Source: Phialophora verrucosa
Lineage: Eukaryota > Ascomycota > Eurotiomycetes > Chaetothyriales > Herpotrichiellaceae
Assembly (NCBI GenBank): GCA_002099365.1
Contig: MSED01000015.1
Coordinates: 2,170,001-2,234,000 of the forward strand
Direction: 5' to 3'
Length of the DNA: 64,000 bases
Under the pieces are notes generated by a model, which saw nothing but the letters and a program-made list of their open reading frames with translations, searched no databases and had not been told where the DNA came from. The position numbers were made by a program, and so were the translations under genes. Shown here one piece after another: positions 22,901 to 34,555 of this stretch (position 1 is the stretch's first letter; each line of letters opens with the position of its first letter).

Positions 22901-24809
22901 CAACCCCCGTCGTCAAAAGGTGTTGGGATTGTTGGTGCTTGTCTAGGGCCTTCATTTCCACTGGAGTTGTAGCAAACGTGATAAACATCTTCGAAGCGTC
23001 CAATCAAGGCCAAATGATGCTTGCTCCCCAAGGTCCTGAAGCCATCGGAAGCCTTGTAACAAGGGATGCAACCGCATTCAGTCTCCAGGGGAGCCAAGCC
23101 AGACAAGTCAAAGTTGTCAACCGTGGTGAGGAGGACAGGGCTATGCAGAATGTGTTCCCCTGATCGACAAAAGACAATCTACTAGGTGCCAGTTCGTCTA
23201 ATAGCAGTATGGGCGGTCCAACTGACTCCCATCCCCCATCCCCATCACGAATACTGAGGAGGATCAAAGTCTTCGAGCCGAGCCAGGTCCCGACGAGAGA
23301 GCCATCAGCGTAATCGTAAGCAACAAACCCCACGCCAACTCCGGCACTCCTTCTGTGGACATTGGTACATACCAGCCTCTGAACTTTTTTCAAACCCGCA
23401 CCTTTTGAGGCCACCACACCAAGTCGGTGATGGCAGACTGTATCGACCTCGGCTTGTTGCGACACGATCTGCACCCATTGACACCCAGTCAAGTGGAACC
23501 GATGTACTGACTCGACAGTTTTTGTCCTCGAACAATGGCTCGAACGAGTATTGACCAGCCTGAGTTGGATAGCGGGGGTCGCAAGGACTCGCCAGTCCAG
23601 GGCCAGTGCCAACCGTTTGAGCGACGAGCGCATGTGCCTACGGCGTAGCCCCAACAGAGTGCTCCCAGTAAAATGATCAATGCTGCACATACGGGGCTCC
23701 CCCCCGTGGCTCTGTCGCTGCAACCACTGTCCTTGGCATAGGAACACGCACTGCCGGGTTCAGGTTGCGAATTGTGTTCTGGGCCCCGACCGACAGTGGT
23801 ACTTGACGCTCCAGGTGATGCAGAGGACAGGTCGACCATCTGCCGTGGTACGCTGCATACGTGTCTTACCACCTTCCACAAGAGGTTGGAAGGATGAGAT
23901 GGTTTGCGCTCGAGACGAGTCGGACTCGATGGTTGATCAGCTGTCGATCCTGCCCCACCGTTACACACAGGTCTGTTCGCTGGAAGTCTTGAAGCGTCAG
24001 TGGTAAGGCTGAATCACGTGTGCCACTCAGCTCGGCATCTCAGGTACTCGTTATGATGGGATGGGATGGGTTTGTATTGGGGTAGGGTTAGCTGCCTGAA
24101 GGGAGGAAGCTTTCGTACAAGCAGTCCACCTGCTGGTTTATTGCCCAACAACTGTACCGTCCTTGTTGTTGGTACATGGTGCAACATGCTACGGGCAGAT
24201 CTAGCAGCGCGTCTCTGTTGTTCAACAATTGTCCATGACAACCGTGCGAAGTCTGAAATTGTGCGAGGCAAACGAGACCGCACAGAGCTGCCGCCCACCC
24301 GTCCCAGCATTGATTTCAGAGTTTCCCTATGGGTAGTCTGGTCAGCCGCGTCCTTTTGCTGAGTGAAGTAGCCAAACGTCGCCGGGTCGTGAACGGTGAG
24401 TCCTTTCTGATCCAGCAAAACCCAAACCCCAACTAGACACACCGGTGGTGGTTTGGCCGTGCAGCCAGCAGAAGCCAGGCAGAAGTTAACTTGAGTTTCA
24501 AGTTGCTGTGAATGCGATGCGATGCACATTGCAGCGACTACACAGTATGCAGGTTGGTGCTTGGTGGGTATGTGGCCACGTCGTCGTTGCCCCGCAACGC
24601 CTGAGTAAATAAAGATTCCTTTCATCCGCCCCAAATGCCATTTGTGTATCGCATCTCTAACGTTAACTGCACTATTTGGTCGCAAGTCCCTCAGTTCCTA
24701 CTTGCATTGTGCTTCTAGTTATTGTCCTGGAATGTTACTTCCGTAGCTATCCCAGTAAGTTTCATATTGCGCTTGCCTTTTAATCCAACCCATCGACGAG
24801 GCAAGCGCC
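16964..24809. other. Large gene-poor region
   Basis: About 7.8 kb separates the C2H2 gene from the NIMA-type kinase, which point away from each other. No open frame shows a domain, a family motif or a consistent splice structure. The composition is ordinary and not RIP-like. It may hold long promoters and leaders of two regulatory genes, non-coding transcripts or old eroded sequence. Minus-strand frames at 23004-23747 and 23489-23968 include one membrane-like segment but could not be joined into a gene. Confidence 0.5.
17047..17091. repeat. Nested inverted repeat upstream of the C2H2 gene
   Basis: Perfect 9 bp arms (ATGCCATAG and CTATGGCAT) enclose 27 bp that contain the palindrome GGTTCGAACC at 17070-17079. 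It lies in the 5' leader or proximal promoter of the C2H2 gene. It is too short for a tRNA despite the T-loop-like core. Confidence 0.7.
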
Positions 24810-27154
24810 ATGGCCCTCGAACCTGCCGACAATGAGAAGTACGAAGTCAAAGAGATCATCGGTAGCTTCACCCCTCTCTGAGTTCTGCCTACTGTCACTG
24901 ACACCGCCCAGGCCGTGGCGCCTTTGGCATTATCCGCAAGGTACACCGGAAACAAGATGGACATGTACGACTCTCCGACATGGAAGTGCCCATGGTCTAT
25001 ACTGACAGTCCTCAGATCCTGTGCCGCAAAGAGATCAACTACCTCAAGATGTCTCAGAAGGAGCGCGACCAGTTGCACGCCGAATTCTCCATCCTTTCCT
25101 CGCTCAACCACCCAAATATTGTCGGCTACTTTCACCGCGAGCACCTCAAACAAACGCAGGAGCTGTACCTCTACATGGAATATTGTGGCGGCGGCGACTT
25201 AGGCACGGTGATCAAGGAATTGAAGCGGAACAAGGAGTACGCCAAGGAAGAGTTTGTCTGGAGGATTTTCAGCCAGATCGTCACCGCCCTCTACCGGTGC
25301 CACTATGGAGTCGACCCGCCTGAAGCTGGCAGCGACTTTTCCAGACAGGTCCTCCCTCCCTCAAACAAGGGCAAGATGATCCTCCATCGGGACCTCAAAC
25401 CGGAGAACATCTTCCTCGGCGCCGACCAATCTGTCAAGTTAGGTGATTTTGGGTTGTCGAAGATGATTCAGTCGCATGATTTTGCCTCGACCTACGTCGG
25501 AACGCCCTTCTACATGTCGCCAGAGATCTGCGCTGGAGAGAAGTACACTCTCCACTCCGACATATGGTCGCTAGGGTGCATCATGTACGAACTCTGCACC
25601 AAGGAACCACCGTTCAACGCCAACACCCACCTGCAGCTTGTTCAGCGAATCCGCAAAGGAGACTTTCAACCCATCCCAGAGATATATTCCAAGGATCTCG
25701 CCAATGTCATTGCGCATTGTCTGAAGACGAATCAGAGACAACGCCCAGATACTAGTTCGTTGTTAACAGTGCCGTACATCTGGCTCGCCCGACGGCAGCA
25801 AGAGATGGTCGCGCTCGGCCAAGGGCTGAAGACACGGGAGGAAGTCGCAGAGCACAAGATCAAACAAGCGGAGGAAAGACTCTCGGCACTTGAAGCCGAT
25901 CGAGCTGTGCTCAAACATGAAATTGACTCTCAGCTACGCCGCGAGTGGGAACTCAAGGCTCGACTCGAGATTGACAGACAGGTTCAAATGGAGCTGGAAA
26001 GGCTTCGCAGGAAGTTCGACAAGGAGGTCGAAGAGCGCGCCGCCCAAGTTTTGGCGAACAAGAAACACGCAACCGAAGGTTCAGCGCTGAAAGAGATTCG
26101 CAATCCTCCTGGCTCGGTCTACAACAAAGAGAACTTGAACCCGAGCTCGTCATTCAACACTACTGGGGACGAAGACTTCCCGTCGACAACCGATATCACC
26201 GACTTGTCAGACCTTTCAATCCATTCGCCATTGAGTTCCACGAAGCCGCCGCCCAAGAAGGCGAAAACCCCCTTCGCCAGGTCCAAGACGACATTTGATT
26301 CACCAGTCGACGTGCAAATGTCCGAACCGTCACCTATGTCCATCTCGTCTCTTGCACTATCACCTCGCAGAAACGCTGCAGCTCAAGCCACCGCCAACAC
26401 CACGGTGACTGCGGCAGGGGCAAAGAACATCTTCGCTGAAGCAGCACGTCAGAAGGCTCGGTGGGAACCTCGGTTGGCGTACTCCTCCGACGAGGAAAAT
26501 ATCAATCCTGCCGACGACTCTGACGATGACGAGTTCCCGGACTTGCCTAGTCCTACGAGACCGAAAACAAAGATAGCAGATACTGATCCTTTTAAGAATC
26601 CCCTGCCATTAAAGAACCGACCAGTCATCACAAGGCAGAACACCACGGCGACCATGCAGAAATTGATCACGAAGCCGACATTGTTCCCGTCAATTAACAC
26701 AGCTGCCCAAATGAGAGCGGGAACGGCTTCAGGAAACATTGCCAATGCCATCAAAGGTATTCCGCGAAATGCCACGGACGGCGATCTCAAATCTACCGCA
26801 ATCAAGGCCACGAGCCCTAACCGACGCCTCAGCAAGATCCCAAGTCGGCACGACCTGAGGGAACATGCCATTGCGGAAGAGGGGAGCACGAGCCCTCTGA
26901 GACGAGTAGCAACCACTGGCGGCGGACTTCGCAGCAAGCTTGCAAGCGGTAGTGATCCTGCAGGTGGTTTGGGCGTTGCAGGCCGGACGCGCGTCGAACT
27001 GCATCAAGCGCGTGCGGGAGGCGTACCGGCAAAGACGAGGTTTGCTGAAAAGGACCTGCCTCCTGTTCCGATTTGGGACCCAGAGATTTGTGGAGATGAG
27101 ATGCCAAGTCCATTCTTGAAGAAGGACGTCAAGCAAATCCGGCTTATACGGTGA
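24810..27154 (+). CDS. nimA: NIMA-type mitotic serine/threonine kinase
   Basis: This is the NEK-family kinase that drives mitotic entry in filamentous fungi. Exons 24810-24861, 24912-24964 and 25016-27154 give 747 residues (Aspergillus NIMA is about 700). The introns are 50 and 51 nt and both lie in the N-lobe. Visible parts are the Gly loop GRGAFG (18-23), catalytic Lys 40 in LCRKEI, HRDLKPEN, GDFGLSK and the activation segment STYVGTPFYMSPE. A coiled coil follows the kinase domain (EHKIKQAEERLSALEADRAV onward). The long regulatory tail has many SP/TP sites and ends in the family-typical WDPE...DEMPSPFL segment. Orthology is strong because the similarity extends through the tail, not only the kinase. 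Confidence 0.95.
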
Positions 27155-28014
27155 TGAGACGACTTCGTCACCTGGAGGCCGAACACAGCCGATGAACTGA
27201 CGACCATCATGTGCCAACGAACGTATCACTCTGATGGCCCGCAGGTGGGATAGATGACAGCTGCGATGACCGGCGTCCTTGCTGCTATCTGATTTTTGAC
27301 GAGGTGTTGCCGGTCGCCGAGTCGAGAGACAACTGGCGTCATCTTGTGTGCAAGATAGGCATGCTGCTTCGACACAAGGCGAACTTGACCCGATAGCGAC
27401 GATGTCGTCCCATCTCTATGTGTACAGACTTTTCCAAATGCTTTCTTTTGTTTGGGAAAAACGGGGGCTCTGGAATTTGTTTGTAAAACCTTGCAGGCGA
27501 CTTTCTTTGGTGCGAGCATAACGGATTGGATAGCCTCGTGCAGAAGCCGATGGGGACGTGAACTATGAGCTTGGCGAACGAGGCATGATTGCTCACTATG
27601 ACTGCAATAGATGACTTTCACTTCAATCTAGTGAGGATGATAGAGATTACAGTATGCTTTGTATGTGGCTGGGATCACTCAGAAGCGCGCCACCTCGTCT
27701 TGGGCCAGGAATCGCGACCACAAGCGGGATGCTCATATATCTCTTAGTGGATATCAACTCTTAGCTGAGCGATGGGTGGGCATCATCACCGCCCAGAGCG
27801 TCCATACATCCCAAGAGACTCTTTGGCTTCTTGATGTCTTCTGACGCCCGGAAAATGCAAATTGGTCCGAGCCGCTATTCAGCCTAAGCATCAAGTAGTG
27901 CATGAACACGTCGCTGACGAAACGAGATGAGACGGGTGGAGAGTGTTTCGCTGCGGCGACGGAGGGCTGCGGGATGGGCGGTGGACATGATCCCAAGAAG
28001 GACGGTAGGTGCTA
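27155..28014. other. Convergent intergenic region
   Basis: About 860 bp lies between the 3' ends of the NIMA kinase and the WBP11-like gene. Short overlapping frames are present with no recognisable protein. It likely contains both 3' UTRs. Confidence 0.45.
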
Positions 28015-28956
28015 TTACGCATCCTCGTCCTCGACCTCCTCGATCTCGACGTGCCGCCTTGGTTTCTGGACTGTCTCGACCTCAAGTCGGGCATCGTCAT
28101 CCACTGGACGAGCCATGTCTTGGTCTTGCATTTCCAATTCTCGCAGAAAGCGTGCTTCTTCCTCGGCGAGCCTCCTTGCATTTTCCTCATCTTCCTCTGT
28201 CGCTGCCGACTTCTGTGCGTCACGGTCTGTCCGTCCCAGGTATCCCTCCGCCTCTAGTCTGTCCATCTCCTCAGGCTCAAGTAACCGACCTGCAGGTCCT
28301 CCTTTGGCGGCTTGCTGCTTTTTCCGGACAACATCTGGCACGAACCTGTTGACGGCTTCTTTGCGCAGATCGCGGATCTGGGGAGCACTTTCGTATGTCG
28401 TCTTCACCCCTGGTGCAGAGCCTGGTTTGGGCGGCAGTGCGGTATTCGGCTGTGCGGCGTGGTTCTCGTCCTCGCTGCGCGGGAAGTAGCGTCTGGATTC
28501 TCTCGGAAGGGGCGGAGGGGTGTCTTCTGGCATTGGGATACGCCGGACAGAGTCGTCTGTGTCGCTTCCAGAGGACTCTCGCCGCTGCTGATGTTTGCGT
28601 TCACCATCGTGCCGCCTCTTGCCCAAAAGGTTATTATTGCCATCGCCTTCTCTTCTTCGCTGGCCACCGCCGAAGTTTGGTGCTTTCTCGCCCAGTGACT
28701 CTCGTGCTTTCCTAATAGCTTTCAGGTCTCGCTCAAGGTCTTGTAGAATCGCCCTTTCGCGAGGTTTGATGTCGCCGGCAGCCTCAAGGGCCTTGATGTC
28801 ATCGATCTGGCGCTGAATGCGCTCGGGGTTTCGACGGGCGAGTTTTTCATTGCGTCGCGCTTGCAGTTCCGCTCGACTCTTTTTCAGTTGCTTGGCCTTT
28901 TCAAGCTTCCGCTGCTGCTGTGCAGGATTGATCGATCTCTCTTTGTCCTTGGCCAT
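28015..28956 (-). CDS. WBP11-like splicing-associated protein
   Basis: The intronless frame begins at a GTG, and I take the first ATG (28956), giving 313 residues. The N-terminus (MAKDKERSINPAQQQRKLEK, then KKSRAELQARRNEKLARRNPE) is the conserved WBP11/ELF5 domain, which in other eukaryotes binds WW-domain and spliceosomal proteins. Pro-rich segments (PEDTPPPLP, TALPPKPGSAPG) fit that role. The C-terminal half has a conserved YLGRTDRDA-type segment and an acidic end. It is a nuclear, probably spliceosome-associated protein. A 1.5 kb region separates it from the divergent coiled-coil gene. Confidence 0.85.
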   Translation of the reverse strand: MAKDKERSINPAQQQRKLEKAKQLKKSRAELQARRNEKLARRNPERIQRQIDDIKALEAAGDIKPRERAILQDLERDLKAIRKARESLGEKAPNFGGGQRRREGDGNNNLLGKRRHDGERKHQQRRESSGSDTDDSVRRIPMPEDTPPPLPRESRRYFPRSEDENHAAQPNTALPPKPGSAPGVKTTYESAPQIRDLRKEAVNRFVPDVVRKKQQAAKGGPAGRLLEPEEMDRLEAEGYLGRTDRDAQKSAATEEDEENARRLAEEEARFLRELEMQDQDMARPVDDDARLEVETVQKPRRHVEIEEVEDEDA

Positions 28957-30499
28957 TGCGGCGGCGGGGGCGTATTTGAAAGGCACGGGGTAAGGGACTA
29001 GAATATTGATCGCGCTGGCGTCGGGAGCTGCAACACGACGTCAGATGCCCAAGAAATCGGGGAATTAGTGTTCGATCGGTAGCGGACGTCTGCAGCAAAA
29101 TTTCACACCCATGAAACGTTGGGTCTCACCGGTCAGGAGCAGACGAATCCCGAGAAGCAGGTTCTCCCTCTACAGGCTGCAGGGTGAAGATCAGAGGAGG
29201 GTGCAGAGAGCTGGGTAGCCTGCAGTAGTCTCGCAGTGGTGGACGCAGCTACTCTGTCAAGAACAGCAACTCCTTGCTTGAGGAACCCGACAAACGAGCC
29301 TCTGCAGGCCGAATGGAAATTGAGCTCTCTCAGCTGTCACAGGTCGTGCAACACGGCGTCCGAGTGACAGCCTGCATAAACTCAATGCGGCCCGTGGTAA
29401 TTGGTGTTCATCTGGAGAATTGTCGATGCAGAAGAGACTCGCGAGGCCAGCAGCAGCACCAGCACAGGTGACTCGTCCTCGCAATGTGAAGAGAAGTGTC
29501 AAGTATCTCACAGACGGGCACAGCTCCCACGCTCCCGCCACGCCCACCACTCCCCTCGTTGTGATTTCAGAATTTGGTCAAATCAAGAGACAACAGCCAC
29601 ACCCTCGTCTCGGCCCTCTGTTGCTACTCGCTCTCTACCATGATGCCCCACGAATTTGACCCTCCTCTCCTACTCAAATGCATCGCTACGCAGCCAATGG
29701 GTACCCTTTGATCCCCCAATCCCACCACAAACATACCATAAAGGCCTGTCACCTGCTGCTCACAGTAGCCAGGCACTAGAATGGCCGTTGAAAGTACTCG
29801 ACACTAAAAGTCGAAGTTACAACAATAGCCGCGCTCCTCCTTTCCTCTCCTCTCCCTTCAGATCTGGGTCGGCTCAACTCAGCTGCGACCTTCTCCTTTC
29901 TTGTGCGTGTGCGTGCGTGGTATCCATTCATTCTTACTCGCATGGTCATCGTTGCAGGCGATGAAACATCCTTCCTCCTCAACCGTCTCGACCGTTGCAA
30001 TCCCCGCTCGCCCTTCCGCATCCGCGCCTAGTCTCTAACTTGTTGCTTTGTTACCCGCCCTCTTCGACTGCTACCGCTCTACCGACGACCGACCTACCCC
30101 TCTTGGCCTGACCCCCGGCTCCCGCGCTCCTCACCTTTAAAAGGCAAGAAGGACATAAGCGCAGCCGCCAGAGTCAGAGGCCCAGCAGAATCGGGCGGCT
30201 CATTTGACCAGGAGAGATTACGAGCGCTTCGCCAAACCCTGAGGCTCTGCGGTGGCCAGCGACGCGCTCGATTGATACGCTCAAGCTACAATGACCAGGC
30301 TCATCCCGACTGCCATATCTCGCAGCTCGTTCGCTGTCTGGTGTGTCTTGCACCACTCTTGACGGCACCCCGCAAACCTATCAGCTCTCAGAATTGCTAT
30401 GTGCCGTTTGACCATCACGGGTACCTGTCGAAGCTCATCTGCCACAACGCCTAGATTGGTCGCTTTCACGACTGCCTCTGTTGTCCGCTCGGGACGTCC
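28957..30499. other. Divergent intergenic region
   Basis: About 1.5 kb carries the promoters and leaders of the WBP11-like gene and the coiled-coil gene at 30500. The stretch 29650-30180 is CT-rich on the plus strand, as fungal leaders often are. No gene is seen. Confidence 0.45.
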
Positions 30500-31097
30500 A
30501 TGTCCGCGCCTCAGTCGGTCGCCGGTTCTGCTCTGGGCGTCTTTACTCAAGCCGAACTGTTGACCCTCCAGCACCAGCAGCAACTCATGGCCCAAAGAAG
30601 CCACCAAGGCGGTGGTCCGCCAGACCGTGGTCGTGGCGCTAGCAGGCAGTCGCAGCCTAGCTCCCGTGCGGTCAGTGCGGCCAGCAGTCAAAGCATGCAG
30701 GGTCGCATCATGCTGGATCCCCACAGTCTGCAAGCTCTCCATGCGCATCTGGAGAATGTCATGAGGACCATCCAGCGGCGCATTGAAGAGGTATGAACGC
30801 TACCATGAAGAAATCGGGGCGCGGGCTAACGTGGTTGTCTAGCTCGAAGACGCGACAGAGCAGTCTGTGAGAAACTCAAGCAGTCGAACGATGAATTCCA
30901 TTCAGAATGCAGACAACGAAATCGCCAGAATGCGCCGAATCATGCAGGAGATAGACAAACTCGAAGAAGAGTTCCAGAAGATCAAGCGGATCCGTGACAA
31001 GATCAAGGCCATCAGAAACAATGTCGATCAGCTGAGCGAAAAACTCGACCGCAGTCGCCAAAGCGGACATGGCTCGGGGGGAGCCAGACGACGATAG
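30500..31097 (+). CDS. Coiled-coil protein, probable BLOC-1 subunit CNL1-like
   Basis: Exons 30500-30790 and 30843-31097, with a 52 nt phase-0 intron, give 181 residues. The N-terminal 75 residues are Gln/Ser-rich and probably disordered. From about residue 77 (SLQALHAHLENVMRTIQRRI) to the end the protein is a near-continuous heptad-type helix ending in LSEKLDRSRQSGHGSGGARRR. Length, layout and the segment EIDKLEEEFQKIKRIRDKIK resemble fungal CNL1-type subunits of the BLOC-1 endosomal complex. This is family resemblance, not proof; a generic coiled-coil protein is the alternative. Confidence 0.65.
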
Positions 31098-31616
31098 AAT
31101 CTCACGTCGTTCCGCAAGGAACCCTGGATTTCTGGATGCGTACGATCGACAACCACAAAGAGGGCTGCTGGGAAAGTCACAACGGGCGCGTTCCCCTGTT
31201 TCCGACATTCTACGGTGCTCGAAGTCGAGGTTCTACTCCCTCCCACCACCCCCAGATTTCAACATTGTCTTATCACTTTCATTTTCGACGGCGAATGCAG
31301 AGATGGAAGCCTCACGGCTGGTCATGGATTAACGAACTCATGTTTTGATGAACTGTACGAGTATTGCGGGGTAATTTGTTGCCGTATTACACCAAATATT
31401 TGCTTTTTCCCGGCGCTGGAGGACGCATGCCGATGACGAGTCTGTGCATTTGACTGGCCAACATGAAACCGGTATTTGGAAGCTTTGATGTGATTATAGT
31501 CATGCTAGAGGTGTCGAGGCTCACGCCAACAAAAAGACACGTTCGGGCACGGTAATCTCTGGAAGCAGGAGCGTCGAAACCAGACGATCGATGTCGACGT
31601 TATGAAATGGTGACGA
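31098..31616. other. Convergent intergenic region
   Basis: About 520 bp lies between the coiled-coil gene and the convergent RNase P subunit gene. No further gene is seen. Confidence 0.4.
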
Positions 31617-32102
31617 TCATTCATCCTTTGCAATGGGCTCCAATTTCGCTTTATCCGCGCTGTCCCTCTTCGTGCCCACCGGAAATCGTTTGACGGTCTC
31701 GCATCTGTGGCACTTGATTTCGAAGACGTCTGCCCACACTTTCTTGCCGTTCTTGCTTGGGTTGGAGATAGATTCGCTGCTTGTCATTCCTGGAATGAGG
31801 AGAGCGTCGCAACGCTTGCAGATGGAATGCTTCACGTTGGGTGAGAGGCGGATCTGGGATTTTCGGGACACTCCCCGAACGTGCATGAGAAGTCTGCTTG
31901 CATCATCCGATTTCGGTGGACGTGTATGCCCGGCGGCCGTCGAGTTGCCTTTAGGGGCGCTTGATCGAGGATTTTCATTTGAGGCGCCGGCGCTCGCGGT
32001 GGCTAAATACGATGCAGCCTGGTGGAGGAATGATAGTCTCGAGTGCAGATGCTTTTGAGGGACGCCGACCCCGCCCCCCTTGGACGACTTGTCTTTAGCC
32101 AT
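31617..32102 (-). CDS. RNase P/MRP Rpr2/Rpp21-type subunit
   Basis: The open frame extends to 32216, but the ATG at 32102 starts the conserved protein (MAKDKSSKGG), giving 161 residues. It carries the Rpr2/Snm1/Rpp21 fold: an N-terminal helical part (QKHLHSRLSFLHQAASYL), then a zinc ribbon with Cys95, Cys98, Cys131 and Cys134 in SICKRCDALL and EIKCHRCETVKRFP. Such subunits bind the catalytic RNA in tRNA 5' end processing in the nucleus. It shares a 458 bp divergent promoter with the SUB2 helicase, so two RNA-processing genes may be co-expressed (inference). Confidence 0.88.
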   Translation of the reverse strand: MAKDKSSKGGGVGVPQKHLHSRLSFLHQAASYLATASAGASNENPRSSAPKGNSTAAGHTRPPKSDDASRLLMHVRGVSRKSQIRLSPNVKHSICKRCDALLIPGMTSSESISNPSKNGKKVWADVFEIKCHRCETVKRFPVGTKRDSADKAKLEPIAKDE

Positions 32103-32560
32103 TTTGCAGATATTGTGACTGACAGTCCATGTGGCTAATAGTCCTATTCGTCTTTGCTGGAGTGATGTTTGCGGATGAAGCAGCCATGCTTCACACACGA
32201 GCACAAATCCAAACATTCAGGTTGAACCACCTGAACAAGGCTGTGAACTGACTAAGCATAGTCTTGGCAGTTTTGCGCGGCTGCCATTTTGACTCGCCCC
32301 TTCGGCGCCGCTGAAAACAACCGCAAAACATTCCCACCGCAGGCATCATCTCTTCCTCACTTCTTTGTCTCCAACCCATCCTCTTCTCTACCTTCTCATC
32401 AACCGACTCGCGCTGCGATTCCCACAGACATTGTCTGTGTCATCGAAAGTTAAGCGCTTTGATCCTTTCGGCCTTTTCGACACCCCCTTCGTCTCCCCTC
32501 ACCCTCTCGTCCTTCAACCGGCGACGTCACCCTTCAGCCTCACCAACCACTTCGCCCATT
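32103..32560. promoter_or_regulatory. Divergent promoter, Rpr2-type gene / SUB2
   Basis: 458 bp separates two divergent RNA-processing genes. The SUB2 side is a long CT-rich leader. I see no individual element that I can name with confidence. Confidence 0.5.
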
Positions 32561-34555
32561 ATGTCTGCCGAAGAGGATCTCATTGACTACTCCGACGAGG
32601 AGCTCCAAGCACCCGAGGCGCCGGCCGCCGGTGCCACAAATGGCGCCGCGAAGAAGGGTGATCTAACTGTCAGCGGAGGGAAAACAACCGACAAAGGAAA
32701 AGGCAGCTACGTTGGCATCCACTCAACCGGCTTCAGAGATTTCCTACTCAAGGGCGAGCTGCTCCGAGCCATCACCGACTGCGGTTTCGAACATCCATCG
32801 GAGGGTTAGTCATTCATCCATCCCTGCAAGCAAGACATATATCCACCCTCCTGGTTCTTCCTGCTGCGAGCGCGTCCGTCCATCTCCAAACAAGAAAAGA
32901 AGAGAAATGCAAGATAAGCAAGACATTTGAGAGTGGTCCTCTCCGCGGATGCGATAGTTTCCGGCCAGTGGTATTACGGTCGAAGAAAAGGCGGGCAATA
33001 AAATGCCACAGTCTCGTGCCGTCTATCGGCAACTTCCAAGAAGTCGCAATTCCAGAACATTGTTGGCGACAGCAGAATTTTTGGGCGGTGCATTTCCGAG
33101 TTGGCGTGCTGAGAATTGCTGCCAGACACGGTTGCGCGGTACCAAATGACAGCCAAAGCGATGTTGTGGATGCGCAGCACGAGGGCTGTCCTGGAGTCGA
33201 GTTGCTGGTCGCTCGGTAAAAGAGCAATCAAGGAGGCGGGATGGATAGACTGCGCTTGCTACATCTGGATTGCATATGTTCAGGAGATGGACGGACCGAC
33301 CTGCGATGCTCTTTTGTCGTCTTCACACATTCATTTTCGAACAAAGTCTAACATCATCGATCTCCTGCAGTCCAACAAAAGTGTATTCCACAGGCTCTCC
33401 TCAGTGTCGACATTCTCTGTCAAGCCAAGTCAGGCCTTGGTAAGACGGCGGTCTTCGTCCTGACCACTCTACACCAACTGGAACCTGTTCCTGGCGAATG
33501 TTCAGTGCTGGTCATGTGCCATACCCGAGAGCTCGCGTATCAGATCAAGAACGAATACGCTCGGTTCAGCAAGTATCTACCCGATGTGAAAACGGCAGTC
33601 TTCTACGGTGGTACACCAATCCAGAAAGACATCGAACTTCTCAAAAACAAGGAGTCTTTCCCTAACATCATTGTCGGCACGCCTGGTCGTCTCAATGCCC
33701 TTGTCCGCGACAAGTACCTCTCACTGCGCAATGTCAAGGCGTTTGTGCTCGACGAGTGCGACAAAATGCTCGACCAGATCGGTAAGCGATGCCATCGACT
33801 TCTCCCGTTGCTTCATATCTGACACGCGAGCCACAGACATGCGTCGCGACGTCCAAGAAATCTTTCGAGCCACTCCTACAGAGAAGCAGGTCATGATGTT
33901 CAGCGCTACTCTTCCTCAAGAGATTCGACCTATCTGCCGGAAGTTCATGCGGAATCCTCTCGAGGTCTTCGTTGACGATGAGACGAAGCTTACCCTCCAC
34001 GGCCTTCAACAATATTCCATCAAGCTCAGCGAAGGCGAGAAGAACCGCAAGCTCAATGACTTGCTCGACAGCCTTGAATTCAACCAAGTCATTATCTTTG
34101 TCAAGAGCACACTTCGTGCAACCGAGCTGGACAAGTTGCTCAGAGAGTGCAACTTCCCGAGCATTGCAGTTCACTCTGGTGTCAGTCAAGAAGAGCGGTA
34201 AGTCTACAGCAAACTGTGAGCCCTCCACCACTCTAACATCCTATTCAGAATCAAGCGCTACAAGGAATTCAAGGAATTCAACAAGCGTATCTGCGTTGCC
34301 ACCGACGTCTTCGGCCGTGGTATCGATATTGAACGCATCAACCTTGCCATCAACTACGACCTGCCTGCTGATGCCGACTCGTACCTGCATCGTGTTGGTC
34401 GCGCCGGTCGATTCGGAACCAAAGGGCTCAGTATCAGCTTTGTCAGCAGCGAGCAGGACGAGCAGGTGCTCAAGGAGATTGAAAAGAGATTCGATGCCCA
34501 GGTGCCGGCTTATCCGGAGGGTGGTGTCGACTCCAGCACGTACATGGCGTCCTAG
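32561..34555 (+). CDS. SUB2: DECD-box RNA helicase SUB2 (UAP56)
   Basis: This is the spliceosomal and mRNA-export (TREX) helicase. Four exons (32561-32804, 33371-33781, 33837-34197, 34249-34555) give 440 residues, the family length. Key motifs are the Q-motif region [15 protein letters not shown], motif I AKSGLGKT (100-107), the diagnostic DECD (209-212), SAT in [17 protein letters not shown] and [10 protein letters not shown]. Introns 2 and 3 are 55 and 51 nt, but intron 1 (32805-33370) is 566 nt, about ten times the local norm. The join GAG G|TC restores the conserved SEVQQ. The Rpr2-type gene lies divergently next to it. Confidence 0.96.
32805..33370 (+). other. Long first intron of SUB2
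   Basis: The donor GTTAGT and acceptor CTCCTGCAG are canonical, and the flanking exons join into a conserved helicase segment. At 566 nt it is the longest intron in the window. It has no obvious C/D-box snoRNA motifs and no long open frame continuous with the exons. Confidence 0.85.

Noticed and set aside
23004..23968. Overlapping minus-strand frames of 247 and 159 codons with one membrane-like segment (PVCAALIILLGALCWGYA)
   Set aside because: No splice joins them, no start or family motif is seen, and the residue composition (Cys, Trp, His) is random-like.
24014..24685. 223-codon minus-strand frame upstream of the NIMA kinase
   Set aside because: It overlaps the likely kinase promoter, has no conserved motif and no supporting neighbouring exon.
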